A stretch of 64,000 nucleotides of DNA from the NCBI RefSeq assembly GCF_001612845.1, contig NZ_BDBF01000012.1, positions 1 through 64,000 on the forward strand, in the 5' to 3' direction. This document shows, piece by piece, positions 16,523 through 24,678 of the stretch. Within the stretch, counting starts at the first letter, position 1. Each line of letters opens with the position of its first letter. Both the position numbers and the translations under genes were made by a program. The DNA is from Nocardia elegans NBRC 108235. Its GTDB lineage: Bacteria; Actinomycetota; Actinomycetes; Mycobacteriales; Mycobacteriaceae. The notes under the pieces were generated by a model, which ran no database searches, was not told where the DNA came from, and saw only the letters and a list, made by a program, of their open reading frames with translations.

Positions 16523-18121
16523 ATGCCCGTACTCAAATCCGAGGTCGACACCGCGTCGTCGACGTATCTGGAGAATCACGACACCCAGTCGGCGGCCGTG
16601 GCCGCCCTGAACGAACAGCTGGCGCTGGTCGCGGCCGGCGGCGGTGAGCGCTATGCCAAACGTCATCACGACCGCGGCAAACTGCTCGTACGAGAACGCA
16701 TCGAACTGCTGATCGACCGCGATGCCCCGTTCCTGGAGCTGTCCGCGCTAGCGGCCTGGGGCACCGAGTTCAACGTCGGCGCCGCGATCGTCACCGGCGT
16801 CGGCGTGGTGTCAGGGATCGAGTGCATGATCATCGCGCACGACCCCACCGTGCGCGGCGGCACGATGAATCCCTACACACTGCGAAAGAACTTGCGCGCG
16901 TTGGAGATTGCCCGCATCAACCGGCTGCCCGTGGTGTATCTCGTGGAATCCGGCGGCGCCGATCTGCCCACCCAGGCGGAGCTGTTCGTACACGCGGGCC
17001 GGATCTTCCACGAACTGACCGAGATGTCATCGATGGGCATTCCCACCGTCGCGCTGGTGTTCGGCAACTCGACCGCCGGGGGTGCCTATGTGCCGGGCAT
17101 GTGCGATTACGCGGTCCTGGTCGACAACGCGGCGAAGGTCTTCCTCGGCGGCCCGCCGCTGGTGAAGATGGCTACCGGCGAGGACGCCGACGACGAGGAA
17201 CTCGGCGGTGCGGATATGCATTCGCGAGTGTCGGGCCTGGCGGACTACTTCGCGGTCGACGAGACCGACGCCATCCGCATCGGGCGCGATATCGTCGCCC
17301 ACCTCAACTGGCGCAAGCTGGGTCCCGGGCCGAGCCAGCCCGCCGACGAACCCCTGTACGACGCCGAAGAACTGCTCGGCATCGCCTCCGGAAACCCCCG
17401 TATCCCCTTTGATCCGCGCGAGGTCATAGCCCGGATCGTCGACGGATCCCGCTTCTCGGAGTACAAGCCCCGCTGGGGCACCAGCATCGCGACCGGCTGG
17501 GCCTCGATCCACGGCTTCCCGGTCGGCATCCTCGCCAACACTCGCGGCGTCCTGTTCAGCGACGAGGCCAAGAAGGCAACCGAGTTCATCCTGCTGGCCA
17601 ACCAAACAGACACCCCGCTGATCTTCCTGCACAACGTCACCGGGTTCATGGTCGGCACCGAATACGAGCAGGGCGGGATCATCAAGGACGGCGCCAAGAT
17701 GATCAACGCGGTCACCAACAGCGACGTGCCGCACATCAGCATCAACATGGGTGGCTCGTTCGGGGCCGGCAACTACGGAATGTCCGGGCGCGCATACGAT
17801 CCGCGTTTCATGTTCACCTGGGCGAACGCCCGGCTGGCCGTCATGGGCGCCCAGCAGCTCGCCGGTGTGATGTCCATCGTCGGCAAGGCGGCGGCCGCCT
17901 CGGCGGGCCGGGAGTTCGACACCGAGGCGGACGCGAAACGCACCGCGGCCATCGAGAAGCAGATCGAAGACGAATCCCATCCGTTCTTCATCTCCGCGCG
18001 CCTCTACGACGACGGCGTGATCGACCCGCGCGACACCCGCTCCGTGCTCGGGATGTCCCTGTCCGCAGCCCATTCCGCCGAGGTCGCCGGTCGGCGCGGC
18101 TTCGGCGTCTTCAGGATGTGA
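16523..18121 (+). CDS. Acyl-CoA carboxylase beta subunit (carboxyltransferase), MCC/GCC type
   Basis: 532 residues from ATG 16523, preceded by AAAGG at good spacing; a GTG at 16490 is in frame but lacks such a site. Carboxyltransferase with both halves of the crotonase-like fold: GNSTAGGAYVPGMCDYAVLV and FLGGPPLVKMATGE in the N-half, NMGGSFGAGNYGMSGRAYDP and ANARLAVMGAQQLAGV in the C-half. It transfers CO2 from carboxybiotin to a branched enoyl-CoA. Its closest functional relatives are the methylcrotonyl-CoA (LiuB) and geranyl-CoA (AtuC) carboxylases. The DUF1446 gene in the same operon favours an AtuC-like role. It overlaps the alpha subunit gene as GTGA. Confidence 0.9.
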   Translation: MPVLKSEVDTASSTYLENHDTQSAAVAALNEQLALVAAGGGERYAKRHHDRGKLLVRERIELLIDRDAPFLELSALAAWGTEFNVGAAIVTGVGVVSGIECMIIAHDPTVRGGTMNPYTLRKNLRALEIARINRLPVVYLVESGGADLPTQAELFVHAGRIFHELTEMSSMGIPTVALVFGNSTAGGAYVPGMCDYAVLVDNAAKVFLGGPPLVKMATGEDADDEELGGADMHSRVSGLADYFAVDETDAIRIGRDIVAHLNWRKLGPGPSQPADEPLYDAEELLGIASGNPRIPFDPREVIARIVDGSRFSEYKPRWGTSIATGWASIHGFPVGILANTRGVLFSDEAKKATEFILLANQTDTPLIFLHNVTGFMVGTEYEQGGIIKDGAKMINAVTNSDVPHISINMGGSFGAGNYGMSGRAYDPRFMFTWANARLAVMGAQQLAGVMSIVGKAAAASAGREFDTEADAKRTAAIEKQIEDESHPFFISARLYDDGVIDPRDTRSVLGMSLSAAHSAEVAGRRGFGVFRM

Positions 18122-20151
18122 GAAATCCGATGCCTTCGACAGCCCCGAACAACCGGCCCGCGATCACCAAACTCCTCATCGCCAATCGCGGCGAGATCGC
18201 GTCCCGGGTCATCCGCACCGCACGGCAGATGGACATCGCCACCGTGGCGCTGTACTCCGACGCCGATATCGACGCACCGTACGTGCTCCAGGCCGACGAG
18301 TCGGTGCACCTGCCCGGCACGACACCCGCCGACACCTATCTGCGCGCCGACCTCGTGCTCGACGCGGCCCGCCGCACCGGCGCCACCGCGATCCACCCGG
18401 GCTACGGATTCCTTTCCGAGAACGAGCAATTCGCCCGCGACTGCGGGGCGGCAGGCGTGATCTTCGTCGGCCCCAGTCCCGAGGCGATCGCCGCGATGGG
18501 CTCGAAAATCGAGGCGAAGCGCATGATGGCCGCCGCGGGGGTGCCGGTACTGCCCGGCGCCACCGTCGAGAACGAGTCCGACGAGGACCCGGAACGGCTG
18601 CGCGCGGCCGCCGCGGAGATCGGCTTTCCCATCCTGGTGAAGGCGGCATTCGGTGGCGGCGGGCGCGGTATGCGCATCGTGTCCGATCAGAGCGAGTTGA
18701 TCGAGGCGGTCGGCAGCGCCCGGCGCGAGGCCGCCTCGGCGTTCGGGAACGGCACGGTATTCCTGGAGAAGTTCGTGCAGTCTCCACGGCATATCGAAGT
18801 ACAGATCTTCGGCGACAGCTTCGGCACGGTCGTCCATCTCGGTGAACGCGAATGCTCGATCCAGCGGCGATACCAGAAGATCATCGAGGAGTCGCCGTCC
18901 ACCGCGGTCGACGACGCACTGCGCGACGAACTCGGACGCGCCGCGGTAGCCGCCGGTAAGGCGCTGTCCTACGAGGGTGCCGGCACGGTGGAATTCGTGA
19001 TGGCGCAGGACGGCTCGTTCTACTTCCTCGAGGTCAATACCCGCCTGCAGGTCGAACATCCCGTGACCGAACTCGTCACCGGCATCGATCTGGTCCGCGG
19101 CCAGCTGCTGGTCGCCGCAGGCGCACCGCTGCCCGAGGAAATGCTCGATGTCACCCCGCAGGGCCACGCGATGGAGGTCCGTCTCTACGCCGAAGACGTT
19201 GCGGCAGGCTTCATTCCGGTATCGGGAACATTGACGACGCTGGAGTTCGCGAACCTTCCCGGTGTTCGCGTCGACGCCGGGTTCGCCTCCGGCTCCCAGG
19301 TGAGCACCTACTACGATCCGATGCTCGCGAAGGTGATCGGATACGGCCCCGACCGCGACGCGGCCTGCGATCGAGTAGCACGCGCTCTCCAGGAGACCCG
19401 CATCCACGGAGTGACGACCAACCGGGACCTGCTGATCGGCATCCTGCGCGAACCCGAATTCCGCTCCGGCGCCATCGATACCGGATATCTCGAACGACAC
19501 GATCCGGCTGATCTGATGGATCACCGCAACGGCAACGATTCGGCAGGGCCAACCCACGCCCTGGTCGCCGCCCTCGCCGCGCAAGCCGATCGCCGCGCGA
19601 ACTCCCCAGTGCTGCCCGGCCTGCCGTCCGGCTTCCGCACTCTGCCCAGCGCACCCCAATCGGTGTCCTTCCAGGCAGGCGACAAGGTGATCGACGTCGA
19701 ATACCGCTTCGACCGGGCCCGCCTGAGCGCGCGAGTAGGCGACTGGCGGCCGGAAAGTCTCGAACTCGAGGCCGCGACCGCCGAACTCGTCGACATCGCC
19801 ATCGACGGCGTCAGACGCCGATATCGCATCATCCGCAGCGGTGCAACGCATTTCGTCGACAGTGCCCTCGGCGCAACCGAACTGCACGAGGTCGAACGCT
19901 TCCCCGACCCGAGCGACATCCAGGAAGCCGGATCCCTGCTGGCCCCCATGCCTGGGACGGTCGTGAGCGTCGAAGTGGCTGAAGGACAATCGGTTTCGGC
20001 GGGGGACGCGGTCGTGGTGCTCGAGGCTATGAAGATGCAGCACACCATTCGGACTCCTTCGGACGGCATCGTCGTGAAGATCCCCGTCGCGGTGGCTGCA
20101 CAAGTCGATTCGGGCCAGGTGCTGGCGGTCGTGCAGGACGGTGAGGACTGA
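18118..20151 (+). CDS. Acyl-CoA carboxylase alpha subunit (biotin carboxylase and biotin carrier)
   Basis: 677 residues from the GTG at 18118, overlapping the beta-subunit stop by 4 bases (ATG at 18130 is the alternative). Biotin carboxylase domain: KLLIANRGEIASRVIRTAR, HPGYGFLSEN, the ATP-grasp glycine loop KAAFGGGGRGMR, EVNTRLQVEHPVTE. The C-terminal biotinyl domain carries the biotin attachment motif EAMKM (Lys about 639). It makes carboxybiotin with ATP and bicarbonate for the beta subunit. It corresponds to LiuD or AtuF in pseudomonads. The stop shares a base with the next start (TGATG). Confidence 0.92.
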   Translation: MRNPMPSTAPNNRPAITKLLIANRGEIASRVIRTARQMDIATVALYSDADIDAPYVLQADESVHLPGTTPADTYLRADLVLDAARRTGATAIHPGYGFLSENEQFARDCGAAGVIFVGPSPEAIAAMGSKIEAKRMMAAAGVPVLPGATVENESDEDPERLRAAAAEIGFPILVKAAFGGGGRGMRIVSDQSELIEAVGSARREAASAFGNGTVFLEKFVQSPRHIEVQIFGDSFGTVVHLGERECSIQRRYQKIIEESPSTAVDDALRDELGRAAVAAGKALSYEGAGTVEFVMAQDGSFYFLEVNTRLQVEHPVTELVTGIDLVRGQLLVAAGAPLPEEMLDVTPQGHAMEVRLYAEDVAAGFIPVSGTLTTLEFANLPGVRVDAGFASGSQVSTYYDPMLAKVIGYGPDRDAACDRVARALQETRIHGVTTNRDLLIGILREPEFRSGAIDTGYLERHDPADLMDHRNGNDSAGPTHALVAALAAQADRRANSPVLPGLPSGFRTLPSAPQSVSFQAGDKVIDVEYRFDRARLSARVGDWRPESLELEAATAELVDIAIDGVRRRYRIIRSGATHFVDSALGATELHEVERFPDPSDIQEAGSLLAPMPGTVVSVEVAEGQSVSAGDAVVVLEAMKMQHTIRTPSDGIVVKIPVAVAAQVDSGQVLAVVQDGED

Positions 20152-20915
20152 TGCGGGACGAAGTCCACTACGAGATCGACGACGGTGTCGCGTGGCTGAC
20201 GATCAATCGGCCGCATGCTCGCAACAGCCTCAGCAAGGCCGTGCGTCACGGCCTTTTCGAGGGTGTACGCCGCTTCAACGCCGACGACGGTGCGAAGGTC
20301 CTGGTACTTACCGGCGCCGGAGACAAGGCATTCTGCGCCGGCGGTGATCTCAAGGAGATGTCGGAAGAGAAGCTGACGATTCCGCCTGTCGACTACGTCC
20401 CGCAGTTCGGCCGGAATATCGAGGTTCTCAAACCGACCATCGCCGCGGTCAACGGCGCGGCCTTCGCCGGTGGCTTCCTGCTCGCGCAGACCTGCGACCT
20501 GTGTATCGCCTCCACCACGGCGACGTTCGCCATTTCGGAGGTCAAGGTAGGCCGCGGTTCGCCCTGGGCGGCCCCGCTTCCCCAGATGATCCCCCGGCGG
20601 GTGGCCATGGAGATCGTCTTGACCGGCGCCCCGATAACGGCGGAGCGCGCCTACCAGATCGGATTCGTCAATCAACTGGCAGAGCCCGATCAACTGCGCG
20701 AGCGCGCACAGGCGCTCGCCCAGCAGATCGTCGCGAACGCTCCGTTGTCGGTCCTGGCCGGTAAGCAAACCATGGCACTGACCGCGGAATACCCATTGCG
20801 CGATGCCTTCGATCGTGCCGAAAAGATCTGGGCACCAGTGTATTCGAGCGAGGACGCGCAGGAGGGCATGCTGTCCTTCGCCGAGAAGCGCGCCCCCCGA
20901 TGGCAGGGAAAGTAA
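20151..20915 (+). CDS. Enoyl-CoA hydratase/isomerase family protein
   Basis: 254-residue crotonase-fold enzyme. The CoA-binding oxyanion features are visible: KAFCAGGDLKEMSEE (about 63-77) and NGAAFAGGFLLAQTCDLCIA (about 101-120). In Atu/Liu-type routes the hydratase (AtuE or LiuC) adds water to the glutaconyl-CoA made by the carboxylase; this gene follows the carboxylase directly and fits that step. At the usual catalytic Glu positions I read EVKVGRGSPW, where Glu at the first site is kept and the second position is less clear. Start TGATG with the alpha subunit. Confidence 0.88.
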   Translation: MRDEVHYEIDDGVAWLTINRPHARNSLSKAVRHGLFEGVRRFNADDGAKVLVLTGAGDKAFCAGGDLKEMSEEKLTIPPVDYVPQFGRNIEVLKPTIAAVNGAAFAGGFLLAQTCDLCIASTTATFAISEVKVGRGSPWAAPLPQMIPRRVAMEIVLTGAPITAERAYQIGFVNQLAEPDQLRERAQALAQQIVANAPLSVLAGKQTMALTAEYPLRDAFDRAEKIWAPVYSSEDAQEGMLSFAEKRAPRWQGK

Positions 20916-21715
20916 TGGCCCTCGACTATCCCGCGCTGCTGCGCGAACTCGAGCAGGAGACCAAACGGCTGATCGACTGCCTTTCGAGCTCGTCCGAACT
21001 GGCCTGGGAATCAGCCACTCCCGCACCGGGCTGGACCATCCGTGACCAGGTATCACACCTGGCCTACTTCGACGACTGCGCGCATCTGGCCCTCACCGAT
21101 GCCGAGCGGTTCCATACCGAGGCGGCCCGGCTGACAGCGCTCGGACCGGACTTCCCCGACCGCGTGGCCGAGGCCAATCGCCACCTTCCATCCGGCGATC
21201 TGCTGACGTGGTTCGAGGAATCCCGCGCCCGGCTGCTGACCGCGTTCAGCACCGATGATCCCCGCCGCCGCCTGCCCTGGTTCGGGCCGGATATGAGCGT
21301 GGCCTCCTCGGTGACCGCGCGGCTGATGGAAACCTGGGCGCATGGTCAGGACATCTACGACGCACTGGGGGCCAGTCATCCGCTGAGCTCCGGGCTGCGC
21401 AGCATCGCGCATCTGGGTGTCAGCACGTTCGCGTTCGCTCATCAGCTGCACCATCTGGCCGTGCCGACCCAACCCGTACGGGTGGAACTGGATGCGCCCG
21501 ACTCCGACGAGGTGTGGACCTGGGGACCGGCCGACGCGGCGGATCGGGTGACCGGCCCCGCCGAAGATTTCGTCCTGGCGGTCACGCAGCGTCGCCACTG
21601 CGACGACACGAAGCTGACCATCACCGGGCCTGTCGCATCGAGGTGGATGGCAATCGCGCAGGCGTATGCCGGGGCTCCCGGAACCGGCCGACCGAGCCGA
21701 ACCAGCGCTCGCTGA
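20915..21715 (+). CDS. DinB-like / TIGR03084-type metal-binding protein
   Basis: 266 residues from ATG 20915 (TAATG overlap; AGGGAAAG upstream). Four-helix-bundle protein of the DinB/mycothiol-dependent maleylpyruvate isomerase superfamily: WTIRDQVSHLAYFDDCAHLA supplies the first His, and METWAHGQDIYDALG and FAHQLHHLA further His positions likely to bind a divalent metal. Some members use mycothiol as cofactor. Its place inside a carboxylase/AtuA operon suggests a role in the same pathway, perhaps an isomerase or a hydrolase, but no reaction is known to me for this subgroup. Confidence 0.75.
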   Translation: MALDYPALLRELEQETKRLIDCLSSSSELAWESATPAPGWTIRDQVSHLAYFDDCAHLALTDAERFHTEAARLTALGPDFPDRVAEANRHLPSGDLLTWFEESRARLLTAFSTDDPRRRLPWFGPDMSVASSVTARLMETWAHGQDIYDALGASHPLSSGLRSIAHLGVSTFAFAHQLHHLAVPTQPVRVELDAPDSDEVWTWGPADAADRVTGPAEDFVLAVTQRRHCDDTKLTITGPVASRWMAIAQAYAGAPGTGRPSRTSAR

Positions 21716-21729
21716 AGGGAATTCGACTG

Positions 21730-23517
21730 ATGAATCGAACAACGCCGCGCAGGCCGGTGCGTATCGGCAATGCGTCGGGCTTCTATGGCGACCGCTTCGC
21801 CGCCTTTGAGGCGATGGTCGAGGGTGGGCCGGTCGACGTGGTCACCGGTGATTACCTGGCCGAGCTGACGATGCTGATTCTGTGGAAAGCCAAGCAGAAG
21901 GATCCCGAAACCGGTTATGCCAAAACGTTTCTGAGCCAGTTCGAGCGAGTCGCGCGGTCCTGCGCGGAGCGCGGCATCAAAATCGTGGTCAATGCCGGCG
22001 GGCTCGAGCCGGCCCGTCTGGCCTCTCGGGTCAGGTCGGTCGTGCACGAAGCAGGGCTCGAACTTTCGGTCGCCCACATCGAGGGTGACGATATCGTCGA
22101 GCGCCTGCCGCAACTGCAGGCCGCCGGCCACACGTTGCGTCATCTCGACACGGGAATCACACTCGCCGAGTCCGGCGCCCAGCCGATTTCGGCCAACGCC
22201 TATCTCGGCGGCTGGGGTATCGCGGCGGCGCTGGCGCGTGGCGCCGACGTGGTGATCACGCCGCGGGTCACCGATGCGGCGCTCGTGGTGGGCGTCGGAG
22301 CGTGGTGGCACGACTGGAAACGCACCGATTTCGACGCGCTTGCGGGTGCGGTGGCCGCGGGCCACATCGTCGAATGCGGACCACAGGCCACCGGCGGCAA
22401 CTACTCACAGATCAACGAGATCACCGACCGGCGCTATCCCGGTTCGCCGATCGCAGAATTGGCGCACGACGGCAGCTTCGTCATCACCAAGCACGAGGGC
22501 ACCGGCGGGTTGGTGTCGCCCGGAACGGTTACCGCGCAGTTGCTCTACGAAGTCGACTCGCCCGTCTATCTCAATCCGGACGTCGTAGCACATTTCGACA
22601 CTCTGCAGCTGACCCTGGAAGGTTTGGACCGTGTGCGTGTCAGTGGCGCCACCGGTTCACCCCCGCCGTCGACGCTGAAGGTCGCGATGAACTTCATCGG
22701 CGGGTACCGCAACACGATGACCCTCGTGCTGACCGGCCTCGACATCGAGGAGAAGGCGCGATGGGCCACCGACCAGCTGTTCGAAATCCTGGGTGGGCGA
22801 GACCGATTCGACGACGTCGATGTCCAGCTGTTGCGGTACGACCGAGCGGAGCCGACGCGGCTGAGCGAGTCGACGGCGCATTTGCGGGTTACCGTCAAAG
22901 ACCGCGAGCGGGCGAAGGTGGACCGGTCCTTCTCCAACGCGGTGCTCGAGCTCGCCGTCGGCGGGTACGCCGGATTTCACACCACGACCCCGCCGTCGTC
23001 GGCCTCCGAATTCGGCGTCTACTGGCCGACCGTGATTCCTGCCTCCGAGATCGAGCAGATCGTGGTGCACGCCGACGGCTCGCGCGAAACGATCCCGCAC
23101 ACCCCACAGACCGACGACCGCTGTACCGGCGTTATCCCCGGCCACGACGGCACGTCCGGCACAGTCGATTTCGGGCCGACGACCCGGCGGCCGCTCGGTT
23201 CGGTGGTCGCGGCCCGATCGGGCGACAAGGGGGGCAAGGCGAATGTCGGAGTGTGGACGGACACCGTCGAGCGATGGCATTGGCTGCGCTCACATCTGAC
23301 CGTCGAACGATTCACCGAATTGGTACCCGACGCGGCGGGTTTCGAAATCCGGCGATACGAATTCCCCAACCTGCGCGCGTTGAACTTCGTCGTCGTCGGA
23401 TTTCTCGGTGACGGTGTCGCATCGTGCACTCGGACCGATCCACAGGCCAAGGGACTCGGTGAATTCCTGCGTGCGACGTACACCGACATTCCGGACAAAC
23501 TCGCGGGAGATTCCTGA
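21730..23517 (+). CDS. Acyclic terpene utilization AtuA-family protein (DUF1446)
   Basis: 595 residues from ATG 21730. The N-terminal DUF1446 domain (about 10-460) begins VRIGNASGFYGDRFAAFEAM and contains GGWGIAAALARGADVVITPR and TDAALVVG. A C-terminal AtuA-like domain carries the signature ARSGDKGGKANVGVW. Pseudomonas AtuA is needed for citronellol and geraniol degradation, but its reaction is not settled. Fusion of the two parts in one protein is usual for actinobacterial members. Its presence is the best clue that the operon handles an isoprenoid or branched acid. The stop shares a base with the acyl-CoA dehydrogenase start. Confidence 0.85.
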   Translation: MNRTTPRRPVRIGNASGFYGDRFAAFEAMVEGGPVDVVTGDYLAELTMLILWKAKQKDPETGYAKTFLSQFERVARSCAERGIKIVVNAGGLEPARLASRVRSVVHEAGLELSVAHIEGDDIVERLPQLQAAGHTLRHLDTGITLAESGAQPISANAYLGGWGIAAALARGADVVITPRVTDAALVVGVGAWWHDWKRTDFDALAGAVAAGHIVECGPQATGGNYSQINEITDRRYPGSPIAELAHDGSFVITKHEGTGGLVSPGTVTAQLLYEVDSPVYLNPDVVAHFDTLQLTLEGLDRVRVSGATGSPPPSTLKVAMNFIGGYRNTMTLVLTGLDIEEKARWATDQLFEILGGRDRFDDVDVQLLRYDRAEPTRLSESTAHLRVTVKDRERAKVDRSFSNAVLELAVGGYAGFHTTTPPSSASEFGVYWPTVIPASEIEQIVVHADGSRETIPHTPQTDDRCTGVIPGHDGTSGTVDFGPTTRRPLGSVVAARSGDKGGKANVGVWTDTVERWHWLRSHLTVERFTELVPDAAGFEIRRYEFPNLRALNFVVVGFLGDGVASCTRTDPQAKGLGEFLRATYTDIPDKLAGDS

Positions 23518-24668
23518 TGGACTTCACCGAATCCACCGAGCACCGCGACCTTCGCCGCGCGATCGGCGCGATCACCGACAAGTACGGCCCCGCCTACTAT
23601 GCCGAACGCGCCGTGGCTCATGAGCCGACCACCGAACTCTGGCAGGATCTCGCCGATCACGGTTTCATCGGAATCAATCTGCCCGAGCAGTACGGCGGCG
23701 GCGGCGCCGGAATGACCGAACTGGCGATGGTGTGCGAAGAGACCGCCGCGCACGGCTGCCCGCAACTTCTGTTGCTCGTGTCCAGCGCGATTTCCGGTGA
23801 GCTGCTGACGAAATACGGCACCGACGCGCAGCGACGGGAGTGGTTGCCGCGCATGGCATCCGGCACGAAGGTCGTATTCGCGATCACCGAACCCGACGCT
23901 GGATCCAACAGTCATCGGATATCCACGACTGCCCAGCGGTCGGGCAGCGACTATCTGCTGACCGGAACCAAGTACTACATCTCCGGTGTCGATGAGGCGG
24001 CCGCATTGATCGTCGTCGCCCGCACCGGGATCGACGAATCCAGCGGCGCGGCGCGGATGTCGTTGTTCCTGGTCCTGACCGACACTCCCGGCCTCGTCAA
24101 ACACCGGCTGCCGGTCGGAATCAGCGTGCCGGAAAAGCAGTTCACGCTGCACTTCGACAATGTCCGGCTGCCCGCCTCCAGCCTCATTGGCGTCGAAGGC
24201 GACGGGTTCCGCCACGTCTTCGACGGGCTCAATCCCGAGCGAATCACCGGGGCCGCGGTCTGTGTCGGGATAGGCCGCTTCGCCGTCGAGCGCGGTGCGG
24301 CCTATGCCCGTACCCGGTCGGTGTGGGGCTCGCCCATCGGCGGCTATCAAGGGATCGCGCATCCGCTGGCGAAGGCCGAGATCGAGGTCGATCTCGCGGC
24401 GATGATGACCGCCAAGGCCGCATGGCTGTACGAGCGGGGCATGCCGGCCGGCGAGGCGGCCAACATCGCGAAGTACGCCGCCGCCGAGGCCGCGGTCGCG
24501 GCCGTCGACCACACGATTCAGATCCACGGCGGAAACGGCATCAGTACCGAGTACGGCCTCTTACCGCAGTGGGGGCTGGCGCGGTTGCTGCAGATCGCGC
24601 CGGTCAGCCGGGAGATGATCCTCAATTACGTTGCCCAGCACAGGCTTGGGCTTCCGAAGTCCTACTGA
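23517..24668 (+). CDS. Acyl-CoA dehydrogenase family flavoprotein
   Basis: 383 residues with the normal three-part fold: N-terminal helices, FAD-contacting FAITEPDAGSNSHRIST (about 121-137), beta domain, and C-terminal helices with HGGNGISTEYGLLPQWGLAR. It should introduce the double bond before carboxylation (role of AtuD, citronellyl-CoA dehydrogenase, or LiuA, isovaleryl-CoA dehydrogenase). At the place of the medium-chain enzyme's catalytic Glu (normally IYEGT) it reads IAPVS, so the base must come from elsewhere, as in isovaleryl-CoA dehydrogenase, or the activity differs. Confidence 0.88.
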   Translation: MDFTESTEHRDLRRAIGAITDKYGPAYYAERAVAHEPTTELWQDLADHGFIGINLPEQYGGGGAGMTELAMVCEETAAHGCPQLLLLVSSAISGELLTKYGTDAQRREWLPRMASGTKVVFAITEPDAGSNSHRISTTAQRSGSDYLLTGTKYYISGVDEAAALIVVARTGIDESSGAARMSLFLVLTDTPGLVKHRLPVGISVPEKQFTLHFDNVRLPASSLIGVEGDGFRHVFDGLNPERITGAAVCVGIGRFAVERGAAYARTRSVWGSPIGGYQGIAHPLAKAEIEVDLAAMMTAKAAWLYERGMPAGEAANIAKYAAAEAAVAAVDHTIQIHGGNGISTEYGLLPQWGLARLLQIAPVSREMILNYVAQHRLGLPKSY

Positions 24669-24678
24669 ACGAGGCGAG

